DNA of 64,000 bases, taken from NCBI RefSeq assembly GCF_024764775.1, contig NZ_JALIGC010000038.1:186001-250000 (forward strand), in the 5' to 3' direction. The position numbers and the translations under genes are program-made. Below are positions 7,669-16,699 of the stretch, one piece after another (position 1 is the first letter of the stretch; the number at the start of each line of letters is the position of its first letter). The notes beneath the pieces are model-generated. The model did no database searches and had not been told where the DNA came from. It worked only from the letters and a program-made list of their open reading frames with translations. The stretch is from Scandinavium manionii (GTDB lineage: Bacteria; Pseudomonadota; Gammaproteobacteria; Enterobacterales; Enterobacteriaceae).

Positions 7669-8118
7669 TTATGCCTCCAGTGCCGGGTCTATCTCCAGCA
7701 CTTCAATATCAAAATGAACGGTACGCCCCGCCAGCGGGTGGTTGAAATCGACGGTGATCGAGTCGCCGTTAACTTCACGAATAACCCCTGGCATTTCGCT
7801 GCCATCCATTGCGGTAAAGAGCATGATCGCGCCAATGTCCGGCTCGCCAGCATCTAAAAACTCACGACGCGAGAAGTACTGAACCAGGTCCGGGCTCGGC
7901 ACGCCAAAGGCCGCGTCTGGCTCGAGGGAAAAGGTGGTTTTATCCCCTTCTTTCAAGCCTAGCAGATGTTGCTCCAGCCCTTCTGACAGCGAGGCATCAC
8001 CCAAACGAAACAGCGCGGGTTTACCGTTGTTACGGGTGGATTCAGCCGTGGAGCCATCTTCGAGTTTCAGGGTGAAGTGCACCAGCACCGCGCTATTGCT
8101 CTGTACAGATTTAGACAT
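7669..8118 (-). CDS. fkpB: FKBP-type peptidyl-prolyl isomerase FkpB (SlpA)
   Basis: 149-aa cytoplasmic SlyD-like peptidyl-prolyl cis-trans isomerase and chaperone with an FKBP fold and an insert-in-flap domain. Start at 8118 (MSKSVQSNSAVLVHF) matches the E. coli protein; the frame continues to 8313 but would run through a REP repeat and into lspA. Conserved segments include 'LGDASLSEGLEQHLLGLK' and 'VDFNHPLAG'. Sits between lspA and ispH in the usual operon. Confidence 0.96.
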   Translation of the reverse strand: MSKSVQSNSAVLVHFTLKLEDGSTAESTRNNGKPALFRLGDASLSEGLEQHLLGLKEGDKTTFSLEPDAAFGVPSPDLVQYFSRREFLDAGEPDIGAIMLFTAMDGSEMPGVIREVNGDSITVDFNHPLAGRTVHFDIEVLEIDPALEA

Positions 8119-8139
8119 GCAGATTTGCTCGCTAATGTT

Positions 8140-8206
8140 GCCCGGTGGTGCTGCGCTGACCGGGCCTACGGATGTCGTAGGCCGGGCAAGCGTTAGCGCC
8201 GCCGGC
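8140..8206. repeat. BIME: two REP units between lspA and fkpB
   Basis: Two REP units in opposite orientation (8140-8165 and 8181-8206) joined by the small palindrome 'ctacggatgtcgtag'. It sits inside the ribF-ispH operon, where such elements often form mRNA hairpins that separate expression of upstream and downstream genes. Confidence 0.8.
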
Positions 8207-8212
8207 GATTTT

Positions 8213-8713
8213 TTACGCCTGTTTCTTCGCGGCCGCGTTCGGCAAAAAGCCTTCCAGCACCACCAGTGCCGCACCAATACAGATTGCGGAATCGGCAAGG
8301 TTGAAGGTCGCAAAGTGCCAGTTGCCGACGTAGAAGTCGATCATGTCGACCACGAAACCGTGCCACAACCGGTCAAACAGGTTACCCAGCGCGCCGCCGA
8401 TAATCAGCGCATAGGCGATGTTATTCAGCTTCTGAGTGGCTTTCGAACGGTACATCAGTACCGCCAAAATCACACAGATACCGATGGCGATGCCAGCAAA
8501 GAACCAACGCTGCCAGCCACCTCTGTCGGCGAGGAAGCTAAACGCCGCGCCATAATTACGGGCGTAGTGCAGGTTCAACGATGGGAACAGCGAGACCGTT
8601 TCCCCCAGCATGAAATGCTGGAGGATCAGGAACTTACTGCCAAGATCGATAATCAGCACAACCACCACCAGCCACAGCCAGCGCAGTCCGCTTTTACAGA
8701 GTGATTGACTCAT
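8213..8713 (-). CDS. lspA: Prolipoprotein signal peptidase LspA
   Basis: 166-aa inner-membrane aspartyl protease (signal peptidase II) that cleaves the signal peptide of lipid-modified prolipoproteins. Four hydrophobic helices are visible. The catalytic aspartates fall at Asp123 ('FVVDMIDFY') and Asp141 ('FNLADSAI'), with 'GALGNLFDR' between the last helices. Its start codon shares a base with the ileS stop, so translation is coupled. Confidence 0.97.
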   Translation of the reverse strand: MSQSLCKSGLRWLWLVVVVLIIDLGSKFLILQHFMLGETVSLFPSLNLHYARNYGAAFSFLADRGGWQRWFFAGIAIGICVILAVLMYRSKATQKLNNIAYALIIGGALGNLFDRLWHGFVVDMIDFYVGNWHFATFNLADSAICIGAALVVLEGFLPNAAAKKQA

Positions 8714-11529
8714 CAGGCAAACTTACGTTTTTCGCCGGCACCGGCGATATTGCTGACACAGCGGCCGCAGATTTCTGCGTGTTCCGCCACCTGGCCGATA
8801 TCGGTGGTGTAATGCCAGCAGCGCGGGCACTTGTCACCTTCGGCTTTCTGCAACGCCACTTTCAGGCCTTTCAGCAATTCGCTCTGCTGCGCTTCGGAAG
8901 TTGCCGCAGCATAATCCGCAACGGAAGCCCCGGAGGTCAACAGGACAAATCGCAATTCATCGCCCAGCGCGGTCAGTTTCGCCGCCAGTTCTGGCTCGGC
9001 ATACAGCGTGACCGCCGCTTCCAGAGAACCGCCCACTTTCTTATCAGCACGCGCCTGCTCGATGACTTTGTTCACTTCGCTGCGCACTTTCAGCAGTTCG
9101 TCCCAGAAGCCATCGTTCATCGCTTCGGTTTCCGCCAGGCCAAACAGACCGGTATACCACTCACCGGTGAAGACATACTTCTCGCGGGAGCCTGGCAGGT
9201 AGCCCCAGATTTCATCCGCGGTGAAGGACATGATAGGAGCCATCCAGCGAACCAGTGCTTCCGCGATGTGATACAGCGCGGTCTGGCAGCTGCGACGTGC
9301 AACACTGTCTGGTTTCGCGGTGTACTGACGGTCTTTGATGATGTCGAGATAGAACGAGCCCATTTCGATGGAGCAGAAGCGCATCAGGCGCTGCACCACT
9401 TCGTGGAAATCGTAAGACTCATACGCTTTCAGGATGTCTTCCTGTGCGGCCTGCGCACAGCCCACCGCCCAGCGATCCAGTACCACCATCTCTTCCGGTT
9501 TCACCATGTCTTTTACCGGATCGAAACCGTTGAGGTTCGCCAGCAAGAAGCGCGCGGTGTTACGGATACGACGATAGCTGTCGGCAGCACGTTTGAGGAT
9601 CTCATCAGAGACCGCCATTTCGCCAGTATAGTCGGTGGAAGCCACCCACAGACGCAGGATATCTGCGCCCAGTTTGTTCATCACGTCCTGCGGCGATACG
9701 GTGTTACCGATCGACTTGGACATTTTGCGTCCCTGACCGTCAACGGTGAAACCGTGGGTCAGTACCTGACGGTAAGGCGCTTTGCCTTTCATCGCCGTGG
9801 AAATCATCAGCGAAGACATGAACCAACCGCGATGCTGGTCAGAACCTTCCAGATACATATCTGCCGCGTGACCGGAGAACTCCGGACGCACGTCAACCAC
9901 AGACGAGTGGGTAGAACCGGAGTCGAACCATACGTCGAGCGTGTCTGGCACTTTCTCGTAGGTGTCAGCGTCGTCGCCCATGATGTCGCGTGGGTCGAGA
10001 TCCCACCACGCCTGAATGCCGTCCTGCTCAACGCGTTTCGCCACGTCTTCCATCAGCTCAAGCGTGCGCGGGTGCAGTTCCTGCGTCTCTTTGTGCACGA
10101 ACAGAGACATTGGCACGCCCCACGTACGCTGACGGGAGATACACCAGTCAGGACGGTTTGCGACCATTGATTCGATACGCGCCTGGCCCCAGTCCGGGAT
10201 CCACTGCACGTCTTTGATCTCTTTCAGCGACTGCTCACGCAAGCCTTTCTGATCCATGCTGATGAACCACTGTGGGGTCGCACGGAAGATGATCGGCGTT
10301 TTGTGACGCCAGCAGCACGGATAGCTGTGAACCAGCTTCTCAACGTGCAAAAGCGCGCCGCTTTCACGCAGCATGTTGACGATAACGTCGTTAGCTTTGA
10401 AAACGTTCACACCGTCCAGGGTCGGATAAGTACCCGCCACATACGCGCCATCCGGTCCAACCGGGTTGGCGATTTCCAGACCGTATTTCTGGCTGATGGT
10501 GTAGTCGTCAGGACCGTGGCCACCGGCGGTGTGTACCGCACCGGTACCCGCATCCAGGGTAACGTGATCGCCCAAGATGGCCGGCACGTCGAAATCGAGG
10601 AATGGATGCTTGAAGCGCATCAGTTCCAGCTCATCCCCCTTCACGGTGCCAAGCACGGTGAAGTCGGTGATGTTCGCGCGTTTCAGCACGCTTTCAACCA
10701 GATCTTTCGCCAGGATAATTGCCTGACCTTCTACCTGCACCAGCGCATATTCAAACTCTGCTGACAGAGAGATGGCGCGGTTAGCGGGCAGGGTCCACGG
10801 CGTGGTGGTCCATATAACCAGAGAAATTGGGCCATTAACGGAAGCCACGCCAAATTTCGCCTTCACCGCATCCTCGGAGACGGCGTTGAACGCCACGTCG
10901 ATGGATGGAGAGGTTTTGTCGTAGTATTCCACTTCCGCTTCAGCCAGCGCAGAACGGCAGTCTACGCACCAGTGCACAGGCTTCGCGCCTTTATGCAGGT
11001 GGCCGTTGCCGATGATTTTACCCAGCGCACGGATGATGTTGGCTTCGGTGTTGAAGTCCATGGTCAGGTACGGACGAGACCAGTCGCCCAGCACGCCCAG
11101 ACGGATGAAGTCTTCACGCTGCCCATTAACCTGAGTGGCCGCATATTCACGGCATTTCGCGCGGAATTCTGCCGCGGTGAATTTCTCACCTGGCTTACCG
11201 AATTCCTGCTCAACTTTCAGTTCGATTGGCAGACCGTGGCAGTCCCAACCCGGTACGTACGGCGAGTCAAAGCCCGTCAGGCCTTTAGACTTAACGATAA
11301 TGTCTTTCAGAATCTTGTTGACGGAGTGACCAATATGAATGCTGCCATTCGCATAGGGAGGGCCATCATGCAGAATGAACGTCTTTTTGCCTTTTTTCGC
11401 TGCACGGATGACACCGTAAAGGTCATCATCGGTCCAACGGGCCAGCATTCCCGGTTCGCGTTTGGCGAGGTCGCCACGCATCGGGAACCCTGTTTCCGGC
11501 AAATTCAGGGTTGATTTATAGTCACTCAT
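8713..11529 (-). CDS. ileS: Isoleucyl-tRNA synthetase IleS
   Basis: 938-aa class I aminoacyl-tRNA synthetase with editing domain. The HIGH signature is in 'ANGSIHIGHSVNKI', KMSKS is in 'GRKMSKSIGN', and the C-terminal zinc-binding CPRCWHY...CGRC cysteines are present. Length matches E. coli. Second gene of the ribF-ileS-lspA-fkpB-ispH operon, 32 bases after ribF. Confidence 0.99.
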   Translation of the reverse strand: MSDYKSTLNLPETGFPMRGDLAKREPGMLARWTDDDLYGVIRAAKKGKKTFILHDGPPYANGSIHIGHSVNKILKDIIVKSKGLTGFDSPYVPGWDCHGLPIELKVEQEFGKPGEKFTAAEFRAKCREYAATQVNGQREDFIRLGVLGDWSRPYLTMDFNTEANIIRALGKIIGNGHLHKGAKPVHWCVDCRSALAEAEVEYYDKTSPSIDVAFNAVSEDAVKAKFGVASVNGPISLVIWTTTPWTLPANRAISLSAEFEYALVQVEGQAIILAKDLVESVLKRANITDFTVLGTVKGDELELMRFKHPFLDFDVPAILGDHVTLDAGTGAVHTAGGHGPDDYTISQKYGLEIANPVGPDGAYVAGTYPTLDGVNVFKANDVIVNMLRESGALLHVEKLVHSYPCCWRHKTPIIFRATPQWFISMDQKGLREQSLKEIKDVQWIPDWGQARIESMVANRPDWCISRQRTWGVPMSLFVHKETQELHPRTLELMEDVAKRVEQDGIQAWWDLDPRDIMGDDADTYEKVPDTLDVWFDSGSTHSSVVDVRPEFSGHAADMYLEGSDQHRGWFMSSLMISTAMKGKAPYRQVLTHGFTVDGQGRKMSKSIGNTVSPQDVMNKLGADILRLWVASTDYTGEMAVSDEILKRAADSYRRIRNTARFLLANLNGFDPVKDMVKPEEMVVLDRWAVGCAQAAQEDILKAYESYDFHEVVQRLMRFCSIEMGSFYLDIIKDRQYTAKPDSVARRSCQTALYHIAEALVRWMAPIMSFTADEIWGYLPGSREKYVFTGEWYTGLFGLAETEAMNDGFWDELLKVRSEVNKVIEQARADKKVGGSLEAAVTLYAEPELAAKLTALGDELRFVLLTSGASVADYAAATSEAQQSELLKGLKVALQKAEGDKCPRCWHYTTDIGQVAEHAEICGRCVSNIAGAGEKRKFA

Positions 11530-11561
11530 CAGATTCTCGTTTCCGTCTATTTACGTTGGCA

Positions 11562-12500
11562 TTACGCCGGGTTTGATAGCCCGAACAACTCGCGAGCCGT
11601 TAATTCATCACGCGCGATTTGCGCTTTTAATTCGTCCAGCGATGAAAATCGCTGCTCGTCGCGTATTTTTTTACGCAGTATGACGTCTATATGGCGACCA
11701 TAAAGGTCCATTACAACGTCTAGCAGATGTACTTCCAGCTGCTGGCGCACGCCAGCCACCGTTGGGCGGGTGCCGATATTGGCCACGCCGGGTAATAGCT
11801 TATCGCCCAGCCCCGCCACTTCCACCGCATATACCCCTTTAACCGGGGAAACCTGACGACGCAGCGGTATATTCGCCGTCGGGAAACCAATGGTGCGCCC
11901 CAGTTCATCACCGTGAACCACGCGCCCAGAAATGCTGAAAGGATGGCCCAGCAGCGTTTGTGCAAGCTCGAGGTCATCCTCAGCCAGTGCCTGACGCACC
12001 GCGGTGCTGCTGATGCGCAGGCCGCCTTCACAAAACGTTTGGGTGCTGGTGACGTCGAAACCGAATTCCGCGCCAGCCTTCTGTAATAACAAGAAATCCC
12101 CTTCGCGACCAGCGCCGAAGCGGAAATCATCACCGACCGCCAGATACCGTACGCCCAGGCGTTTCACCAGCAGCTCGCTGATAAATTCCTGCGCCGTCAG
12201 GGCCGCGAAACGGCGGTCAAAGCGGACGCAAAGAACGTAGTCCACGCCGCTTTCGGCCAGATAACGGACCTTATCGCGCAAACGCGTCAGACGCGCCGGG
12301 GCTTTATCCGTCGCGAAAAGCTCCAGCGGCTGCGGCTCAAAAATCACCACCACAACTGGCAGGCCGCGCTCGCGCCCTTCTGCACGCAAACGCTCTAATA
12401 GCGCCTGATGCCCACGGTGCACGCCGTCGAAATTGCCAATGGTTAACACGCACCCATGCGGTGCCTGACCTTGATTATGTATGCCGCGTATCAGCTTCAT
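11562..12500 (-). CDS. ribF: Bifunctional riboflavin kinase/FAD synthetase RibF
   Basis: 312-aa enzyme converting riboflavin to FMN and then FAD. The N-terminal adenylyltransferase domain shows the 'IGNFDGVHRGHQALL' nucleotide-binding motif; the C-terminal kinase domain starts near 'GRVVHGDELGRTIGFPTANI'. First gene of the five-gene operon; divergent from rpsT with a 328-base gap. Confidence 0.98.
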   Translation of the reverse strand: MKLIRGIHNQGQAPHGCVLTIGNFDGVHRGHQALLERLRAEGRERGLPVVVVIFEPQPLELFATDKAPARLTRLRDKVRYLAESGVDYVLCVRFDRRFAALTAQEFISELLVKRLGVRYLAVGDDFRFGAGREGDFLLLQKAGAEFGFDVTSTQTFCEGGLRISSTAVRQALAEDDLELAQTLLGHPFSISGRVVHGDELGRTIGFPTANIPLRRQVSPVKGVYAVEVAGLGDKLLPGVANIGTRPTVAGVRQQLEVHLLDVVMDLYGRHIDVILRKKIRDEQRFSSLDELKAQIARDELTARELFGLSNPA

Positions 12501-12661
12501 GTCTGGCTCAATACAGTGAAAATCGTGAAAGTATACCTTGTCGAGCAGGCGACGTTAACCGGCGATTGCACCTCGTTTACGAAAGATGCAACGATTTCAT
12601 CCACCTTGATATAAACACCACTCAAATCTGGCGTCACTGGCGATTTTTATCGCAGAAAGGC

Positions 12662-12768
12662 TGTATTCGGTGGGCGCAAGCTGGTAGAATCCTGCGCCAT
12701 CACTACGTAACCAAGCGTTGTATTACTAACGGCGCTTATTTGCACAAATCCATTGACAAAAGAAGGCT
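12662..12768 (+). promoter_or_regulatory. rpsT promoter region, P1 and P2
   Basis: The 328-base ribF-rpsT gap (12501-12828) holds two candidate rightward promoters. P1 has a TAGAAT -10 at 12685-12690 with only a weak -35. P2 has TTGACA, a 17-base spacer and CATATT, ending near 12781. This arrangement fits the known dual promoters of E. coli rpsT. The part next to ribF (12501-12650) shows nothing else I can name beyond the likely ribF promoter on the other strand. Confidence 0.6.
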
Positions 12769-12828
12769 AAGAGGGCATATTCCTCGGCCTTTGAATTGTC
12801 TATATAGATCATATTTGGGAGTTGGACC

Positions 12829-13092
12829 TTGGCTAATATCAAATCAGCTAAGAAGCGCGCCGTTCAGTCTGAAAAGGCCCGCAAGCACAACGCTAGCCGT
12901 CGTTCTATGATGCGTACTTTCATCAAGAAAGTATACGCAGCTGTAGAAGCAGGCGATAAAGCTGCTGCACAGAAAGCATTTAACGAAATGCAACCAATCG
13001 TGGACCGTCAGGCTGCTAAAGGTCTGATCCACAAAAACAAAGCTGCGCGTCATAAAGCCAACCTGGCTGCGCAGATCAGCAAACTGGCTTAA
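12829..13092 (+). CDS. rpsT: 30S ribosomal protein S20
   Basis: 87-aa basic protein of the small ribosomal subunit, binding 16S rRNA early in assembly. It begins with the rare start codon TTG (encoding ANIKSAKKRAVQ after the initiator), as in E. coli, where the UUG start takes part in autogenous translational control. The upstream GGGAG ribosome site supports this start. Confidence 0.98.
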   Translation: MANIKSAKKRAVQSEKARKHNASRRSMMRTFIKKVYAAVEAGDKAAAQKAFNEMQPIVDRQAAKGLIHKNKAARHKANLAAQISKLA

Positions 13093-13119
13093 TCGCCCGC
13101 TCGCTGAGTCTTTGTTGAA

Positions 13120-13148
13120 GAAAAACCCGCCTCGGCGGGTTTTTTTAT
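13120..13148 (+). terminator. rpsT intrinsic terminator
   Basis: GC-rich hairpin with arms ACCCGCC/GGCGGGT followed by seven T residues, 30-50 bases after the rpsT stop. A run of five A on the other side may let it serve the convergent nhaR as well. Confidence 0.85.
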
Positions 13149-13161
13149 ATCTGCGTTTTGC

Positions 13162-14058
13162 CTAACGCGGCAGTTCAAACAGCGCAGAGTAGTCACGATT
13201 GCAGATTCGCTGCACCGCCGGGTGTTGGATCATGCGTTCGGCAAAGATCGCGTGATACTCCTCCATGACGTTTTCCACTCGCCCGATTTCAACGATGTTG
13301 TCATCGGCATATAAATCGTGCGCGTAGAGCGTCGGGGCGACGAAAATCGCGTTATGTGCCGCACCAAAGGCTTTCATCAGCGCCGCGTCGTCAAACTCTC
13401 CCAGCACTTCCACTTTCAGCCCCTGGGTGTTAATCCAGTTCAGCAGCTTGCGTCCGAGCATCGAACGACGCCCTGGGATCAACAACCGACGTTCCTCCAG
13501 ACAAGCCGGGAACGGTTTTTCCGGCAGCGGATTCATACACCAGAAGCTGACGCTGCATTCGCCGATTTTTACCGAGAACAGCCCTTCCTGCTGCGTCGAA
13601 TCAATCGGGCAATCGGAAATAATCATGTCCAGCTTGTGCTGACTGAGCTGCTCCAGCAGCATCTCGTGCGTCGATTCATAGCAGCGCAGGTGAATTTGCT
13701 CATCCTCTACCACCGCCGCGTCCAGCACGCCGCTGACCAGCCGTTTCGACAGCGCATCCGCCACGCCGACGTCGAACAACAGGTTCGACTCTTTGCGGTA
13801 GTTGATGATGTCGAGCATCTCCTGACTCAGGGTAAACATTTTATCCGCGTAGCGAAAAACCAGTTCGCCCAGTTCGCTCGGCTCAAGTCCCCTGCCCTTA
13901 CGTTTAAACAGTTTGCCCTGCAAACGCTCTTCCAGCGCTTTAATCTGACCAGTGATAGTCTGCGGCGTCAGATACAGCGCTTCCGCGGCGCCCACGACCG
14001 AGCCTTCTTTGTAGACGTGCCAGAAGTAGTAGAGGTGGTTGTAGTTAATGTGCGACAC
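13162..14058 (-). CDS. nhaR: LysR-type sodium-responsive activator NhaR
   Basis: 298-aa LysR regulator that activates nhaA in response to sodium. The N-terminal helix-turn-helix ('GAAEALYLTPQTITGQIKAL') and the effector domain align throughout with E. coli NhaR. It lies downstream of nhaA in the same direction, but a terminator-like hairpin separates the two genes. Confidence 0.96.
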   Translation of the reverse strand: MSHINYNHLYYFWHVYKEGSVVGAAEALYLTPQTITGQIKALEERLQGKLFKRKGRGLEPSELGELVFRYADKMFTLSQEMLDIINYRKESNLLFDVGVADALSKRLVSGVLDAAVVEDEQIHLRCYESTHEMLLEQLSQHKLDMIISDCPIDSTQQEGLFSVKIGECSVSFWCMNPLPEKPFPACLEERRLLIPGRRSMLGRKLLNWINTQGLKVEVLGEFDDAALMKAFGAAHNAIFVAPTLYAHDLYADDNIVEIGRVENVMEEYHAIFAERMIQHPAVQRICNRDYSALFELPR

Positions 14059-14081
14059 GTTTTCGCTCCCTGATGGATGTC

Positions 14082-14107
14082 AAAAAGAGAGCCACTCAGG
14101 GCTCTCT
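14082..14107 (-). terminator. Terminator between nhaA and nhaR
   Basis: On the minus strand, arms AGAGAGCC/GGCTCTCT with a six-base loop are followed by TTTTTG. It stands 13 bases after the nhaA stop and about 24 bases before the nhaR start, so it should attenuate read-through from nhaA into nhaR. Confidence 0.75.
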
Positions 14108-14119
14108 TGTGATGTGATG

Positions 14120-15295
14120 TCAGACCTGGGCCTGCTCCGAGGATGTGCGCATTCTGAGTAAGCCATAGCCGACCACCGCCGACAGCACCGAACCAATCAG
14201 AATGCCGAGCTTCGCCCAGTTAATCAGCGCAGGGTCAACGTCCCCGAAAGCCAGCGAGGCAATGAATATCGACATGGTAAAACCGATACCGCACAGCACC
14301 CCGACTGCCATAATCTGCTTGAAAGTGGTGCCCGCAGGCAGCGTCGCCCATTTCATTTTCAGCGCCAGCCAACAGAACAGGCTAATACCCAACGGCTTAC
14401 CAATAAACAGACCGGCAATAATGCCCAGCGGCAGCAGTGAAGTCAGACCTTCAATCGTCACGCCTTGCAGCGAAACACCGGCGTTGGCAAATGCAAACAA
14501 TGGCAGGATCAGGTACGCGACCCACGGATGCAGCACATGCTCAAGCTGCACCGCCGGAGATTTGCCATTCTGCTCTTTCAGCGGAATGAAGAAACCGACA
14601 ATTACGCCCGCCAGTGTGGCATGCACACCCGATTTCAATACCGCCGTCCACAGGATGACCCCGACCAGGATATAAATCCCGGTACGACGTACGCCCGTCA
14701 GGTTGAGAATAGCCAACGCCACAATGGCCGCCGCAGCGACGCCCAGTGACAGTAGCGACAGGTCGCTGGTATAAAACAGCGCGATAATGACGATAGCGCC
14801 CAGGTCATCAATGATCGCCAGCGCCATCAGGAAAATTTTCAGCGACGCCGGAACACGGCTACCGAGCAACGCCAGCACGCCGAGCGCAAAGGCTATATCA
14901 GTCGCAGCCGGAATCGCCCAGCCTTCGCGCGTAATCGGGTCCTGGAAGTTAAAGGCCAGGTACACCAGCGCCGGGACCACCATGCCGCCCAGGGCCGCAA
15001 TCACCGGGAAAATCGCCTCTCGACGGCTAGCCAGCGAGCCAACAATCAACTCACGTTTGACCTCTAGTCCGATGAGCAGGAAGAACACCGCCATCAGCGC
15101 GTCGTTAATCCACAGCAGCATGTTCTTGTTGATTTCCAGCGCGCCCACTTTGAGCTGCACCGGTGTTTCCAGAAAAGAATGATACAGACCGCTGGTCGAA
15201 CCCATGTTCGCCAACAGCATCGCCAGCGCGGCGGCGATGATCAAGATGATGCCCCCTGAAGCCTCATTGCTAAAAAAACGCTGAAGATGTTTCAC
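14120..15295 (-). CDS. nhaA: Na+/H+ antiporter NhaA
   Basis: 391-aa inner-membrane antiporter exchanging protons for sodium or lithium, for pH and salt homeostasis. Twelve hydrophobic helices are expected. The functional aspartates are at Asp133 ('PAATDIAFALG') and the Asp163-Asp164 pair ('LAIIDDLGAI'), exactly as in E. coli NhaA, including the numbering. Confidence 0.97.
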   Translation of the reverse strand: MKHLQRFFSNEASGGIILIIAAALAMLLANMGSTSGLYHSFLETPVQLKVGALEINKNMLLWINDALMAVFFLLIGLEVKRELIVGSLASRREAIFPVIAALGGMVVPALVYLAFNFQDPITREGWAIPAATDIAFALGVLALLGSRVPASLKIFLMALAIIDDLGAIVIIALFYTSDLSLLSLGVAAAAIVALAILNLTGVRRTGIYILVGVILWTAVLKSGVHATLAGVIVGFFIPLKEQNGKSPAVQLEHVLHPWVAYLILPLFAFANAGVSLQGVTIEGLTSLLPLGIIAGLFIGKPLGISLFCWLALKMKWATLPAGTTFKQIMAVGVLCGIGFTMSIFIASLAFGDVDPALINWAKLGILIGSVLSAVVGYGLLRMRTSSEQAQV

Positions 15296-15412
15296 TTTTA
15301 CTCTCTCTTTTCCGTTAATACATCGATAAAACCATAATAACCACCAGGATGGCTCGTTAAAAACAGATTATCACTGCAATTTAGATCGGCATTATCGAAG
15401 TATAATGCCAGG

Positions 15413-15447
15413 ATTAAAAAAAGCCCGGGTTGTTGAGACCCGGGCTT
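15413..15447 (-). terminator. dnaJ terminator
   Basis: Perfect 10-bp stem AAGCCCGGGT/ACCCGGGCTT (15421-15430 with 15438-15447) and a seven-base loop. On the minus strand it is followed by a long T run. It ends the dnaK-dnaJ transcript about 27 bases after the dnaJ stop. Confidence 0.9.
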
Positions 15448-15473
15448 TAGGTTTAATGATGAGGCCAGAAGAA

Positions 15474-16613
15474 TTATCGGGTCAAATCATCAAAGAATTT
15501 TTTCACGCCGTCGAAGAAGCTTTTGGAGCGCGGGCTGTTTTGCTCACCCGTTGGGCCACCAAAACTATCCTGCAGATCTTTCAGCAGCTGCTTCTGTTTT
15601 TCGTTCAGGCTGACCGGTGTTTCTACCACTACGCGGCACAGCAAGTCGCCCTGAGCGCCACCGCGAACGGACTTCACGCCTTTACCGCGCATACGGAACA
15701 GCTTGCCAGTCTGGGTTTCGCCAGGCACTTTCAGGTTCACACGACCGTCGAGGGTCGGAACTTCGATTTCACCGCCGAGCGCAGCCATCGCAAAGTTGAT
15801 CGGCACTTCGCAGTACAGGTTATTTCCTTCGCGCTCGAAGATTGGGTGCTGTTTCACCTGCACCTGAACGTACAGATCGCCTGCTGGTGCACCGTGCTCA
15901 CCCGCTTCACCTTCGCCTGTCAGACGAATACGGTCACCGGTATCGACGCCCGCCGGGATTTTAACCGACAGGGTTTTGGTCTTCTCAACGCGACCGTGAC
16001 CGTGACAGCTGTTGCACGGATCTTTAATCAGTGTGCCGCGGCCCTGACAGTGCGGACAGGTCTGCTGCACGGCAAAGAAGCCCTGACGCATTTGCACCTG
16101 GCCCTGACCATGACAGGTCGGACAGGTCTGCGGTTTGGAACCGGATTTCGCGCCGCTGCCGTGGCAAACTTCACACTCTTCCAGCGTCGGAATGCGGATC
16201 TCTTTCGTCACGCCGCGAACGGCTTCTTCCAGCGTCAGATCCATGTTGTAGCGCAGGTCTGAACCACGGGATGCACGTTGGCGACCACGGCTTCCACCGA
16301 AGATATCACCAAATACATCGCCGAAGATGTCGCCGAAGTCTGCCCCGCCGCCGCCAAAGCCGCCGCCACCGAATCCACCGCCGCCCTGTTCAAAGGCTGC
16401 ATGACCGTACTGATCGTACGCCGAGCGCTTCTGCGCGTCGGTCAGGATCTCATACGCTTCTTTGATTTCTTTGAATTTGGCTTCGGCTTCTTTGTCACCC
16501 TGATTACGGTCCGGGTGAAACTTCATCGCCAGGCGTTTGTAAGCCTTTTTGATTTCACGCTCTTCCGATGTTTTGGAAACGCCTAAAACCTCGTAATAGT
16601 CTCTCTTCGCCAT
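15474..16613 (-). CDS. dnaJ: Hsp40 co-chaperone DnaJ
   Basis: 379-aa co-chaperone that delivers unfolded proteins to DnaK and stimulates its ATPase. Domains in order: J domain (residues 1-70) with HPD at 33-35; Gly/Phe-rich linker (about 76-110); zinc-binding domain with four CxxCxGxG-type repeats (about 140-205); C-terminal substrate-binding domains. Downstream of dnaK in the usual heat-shock operon. Confidence 0.99.
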   Translation of the reverse strand: MAKRDYYEVLGVSKTSEEREIKKAYKRLAMKFHPDRNQGDKEAEAKFKEIKEAYEILTDAQKRSAYDQYGHAAFEQGGGGFGGGGFGGGGADFGDIFGDVFGDIFGGSRGRQRASRGSDLRYNMDLTLEEAVRGVTKEIRIPTLEECEVCHGSGAKSGSKPQTCPTCHGQGQVQMRQGFFAVQQTCPHCQGRGTLIKDPCNSCHGHGRVEKTKTLSVKIPAGVDTGDRIRLTGEGEAGEHGAPAGDLYVQVQVKQHPIFEREGNNLYCEVPINFAMAALGGEIEVPTLDGRVNLKVPGETQTGKLFRMRGKGVKSVRGGAQGDLLCRVVVETPVSLNEKQKQLLKDLQDSFGGPTGEQNSPRSKSFFDGVKKFFDDLTR

Positions 16614-16699
16614 TTCTGTTTTTCTGCCCTTAACATGCGAGCACGGGCGTGGAGTAAACTCCGACGCCCGTGCCAGTTAATTACCCTGCATCAGGGCGA
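16614..16699 (-). ncRNA. dnaK-dnaJ intergenic hairpin, candidate tpke11-like RNA
   Basis: The 86-base gap contains a long hairpin: arms GCACGGGCGT and ACGCCCGTGC enclose a shorter GGAGTTTACTCC arm, giving an extended stem on the minus strand. In E. coli the equivalent gap is annotated as the small RNA tpke11. Whether it is a separate RNA or only an mRNA structure between the two genes cannot be told from sequence. Confidence 0.45.

Noticed and set aside
8701..10170. Long open frame (489 codons) on the plus strand opposite ileS
   Set aside because: It lies wholly antisense to ileS, whose motifs are unmistakable; GC-rich codon bias opens the opposite frame. No family resemblance.
12461..12910. 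149-codon frame spanning the rpsT promoter and start
   Set aside because: Crosses the promoters and overlaps rpsT in another frame; composition is unlike a protein and no ribosome site was seen.
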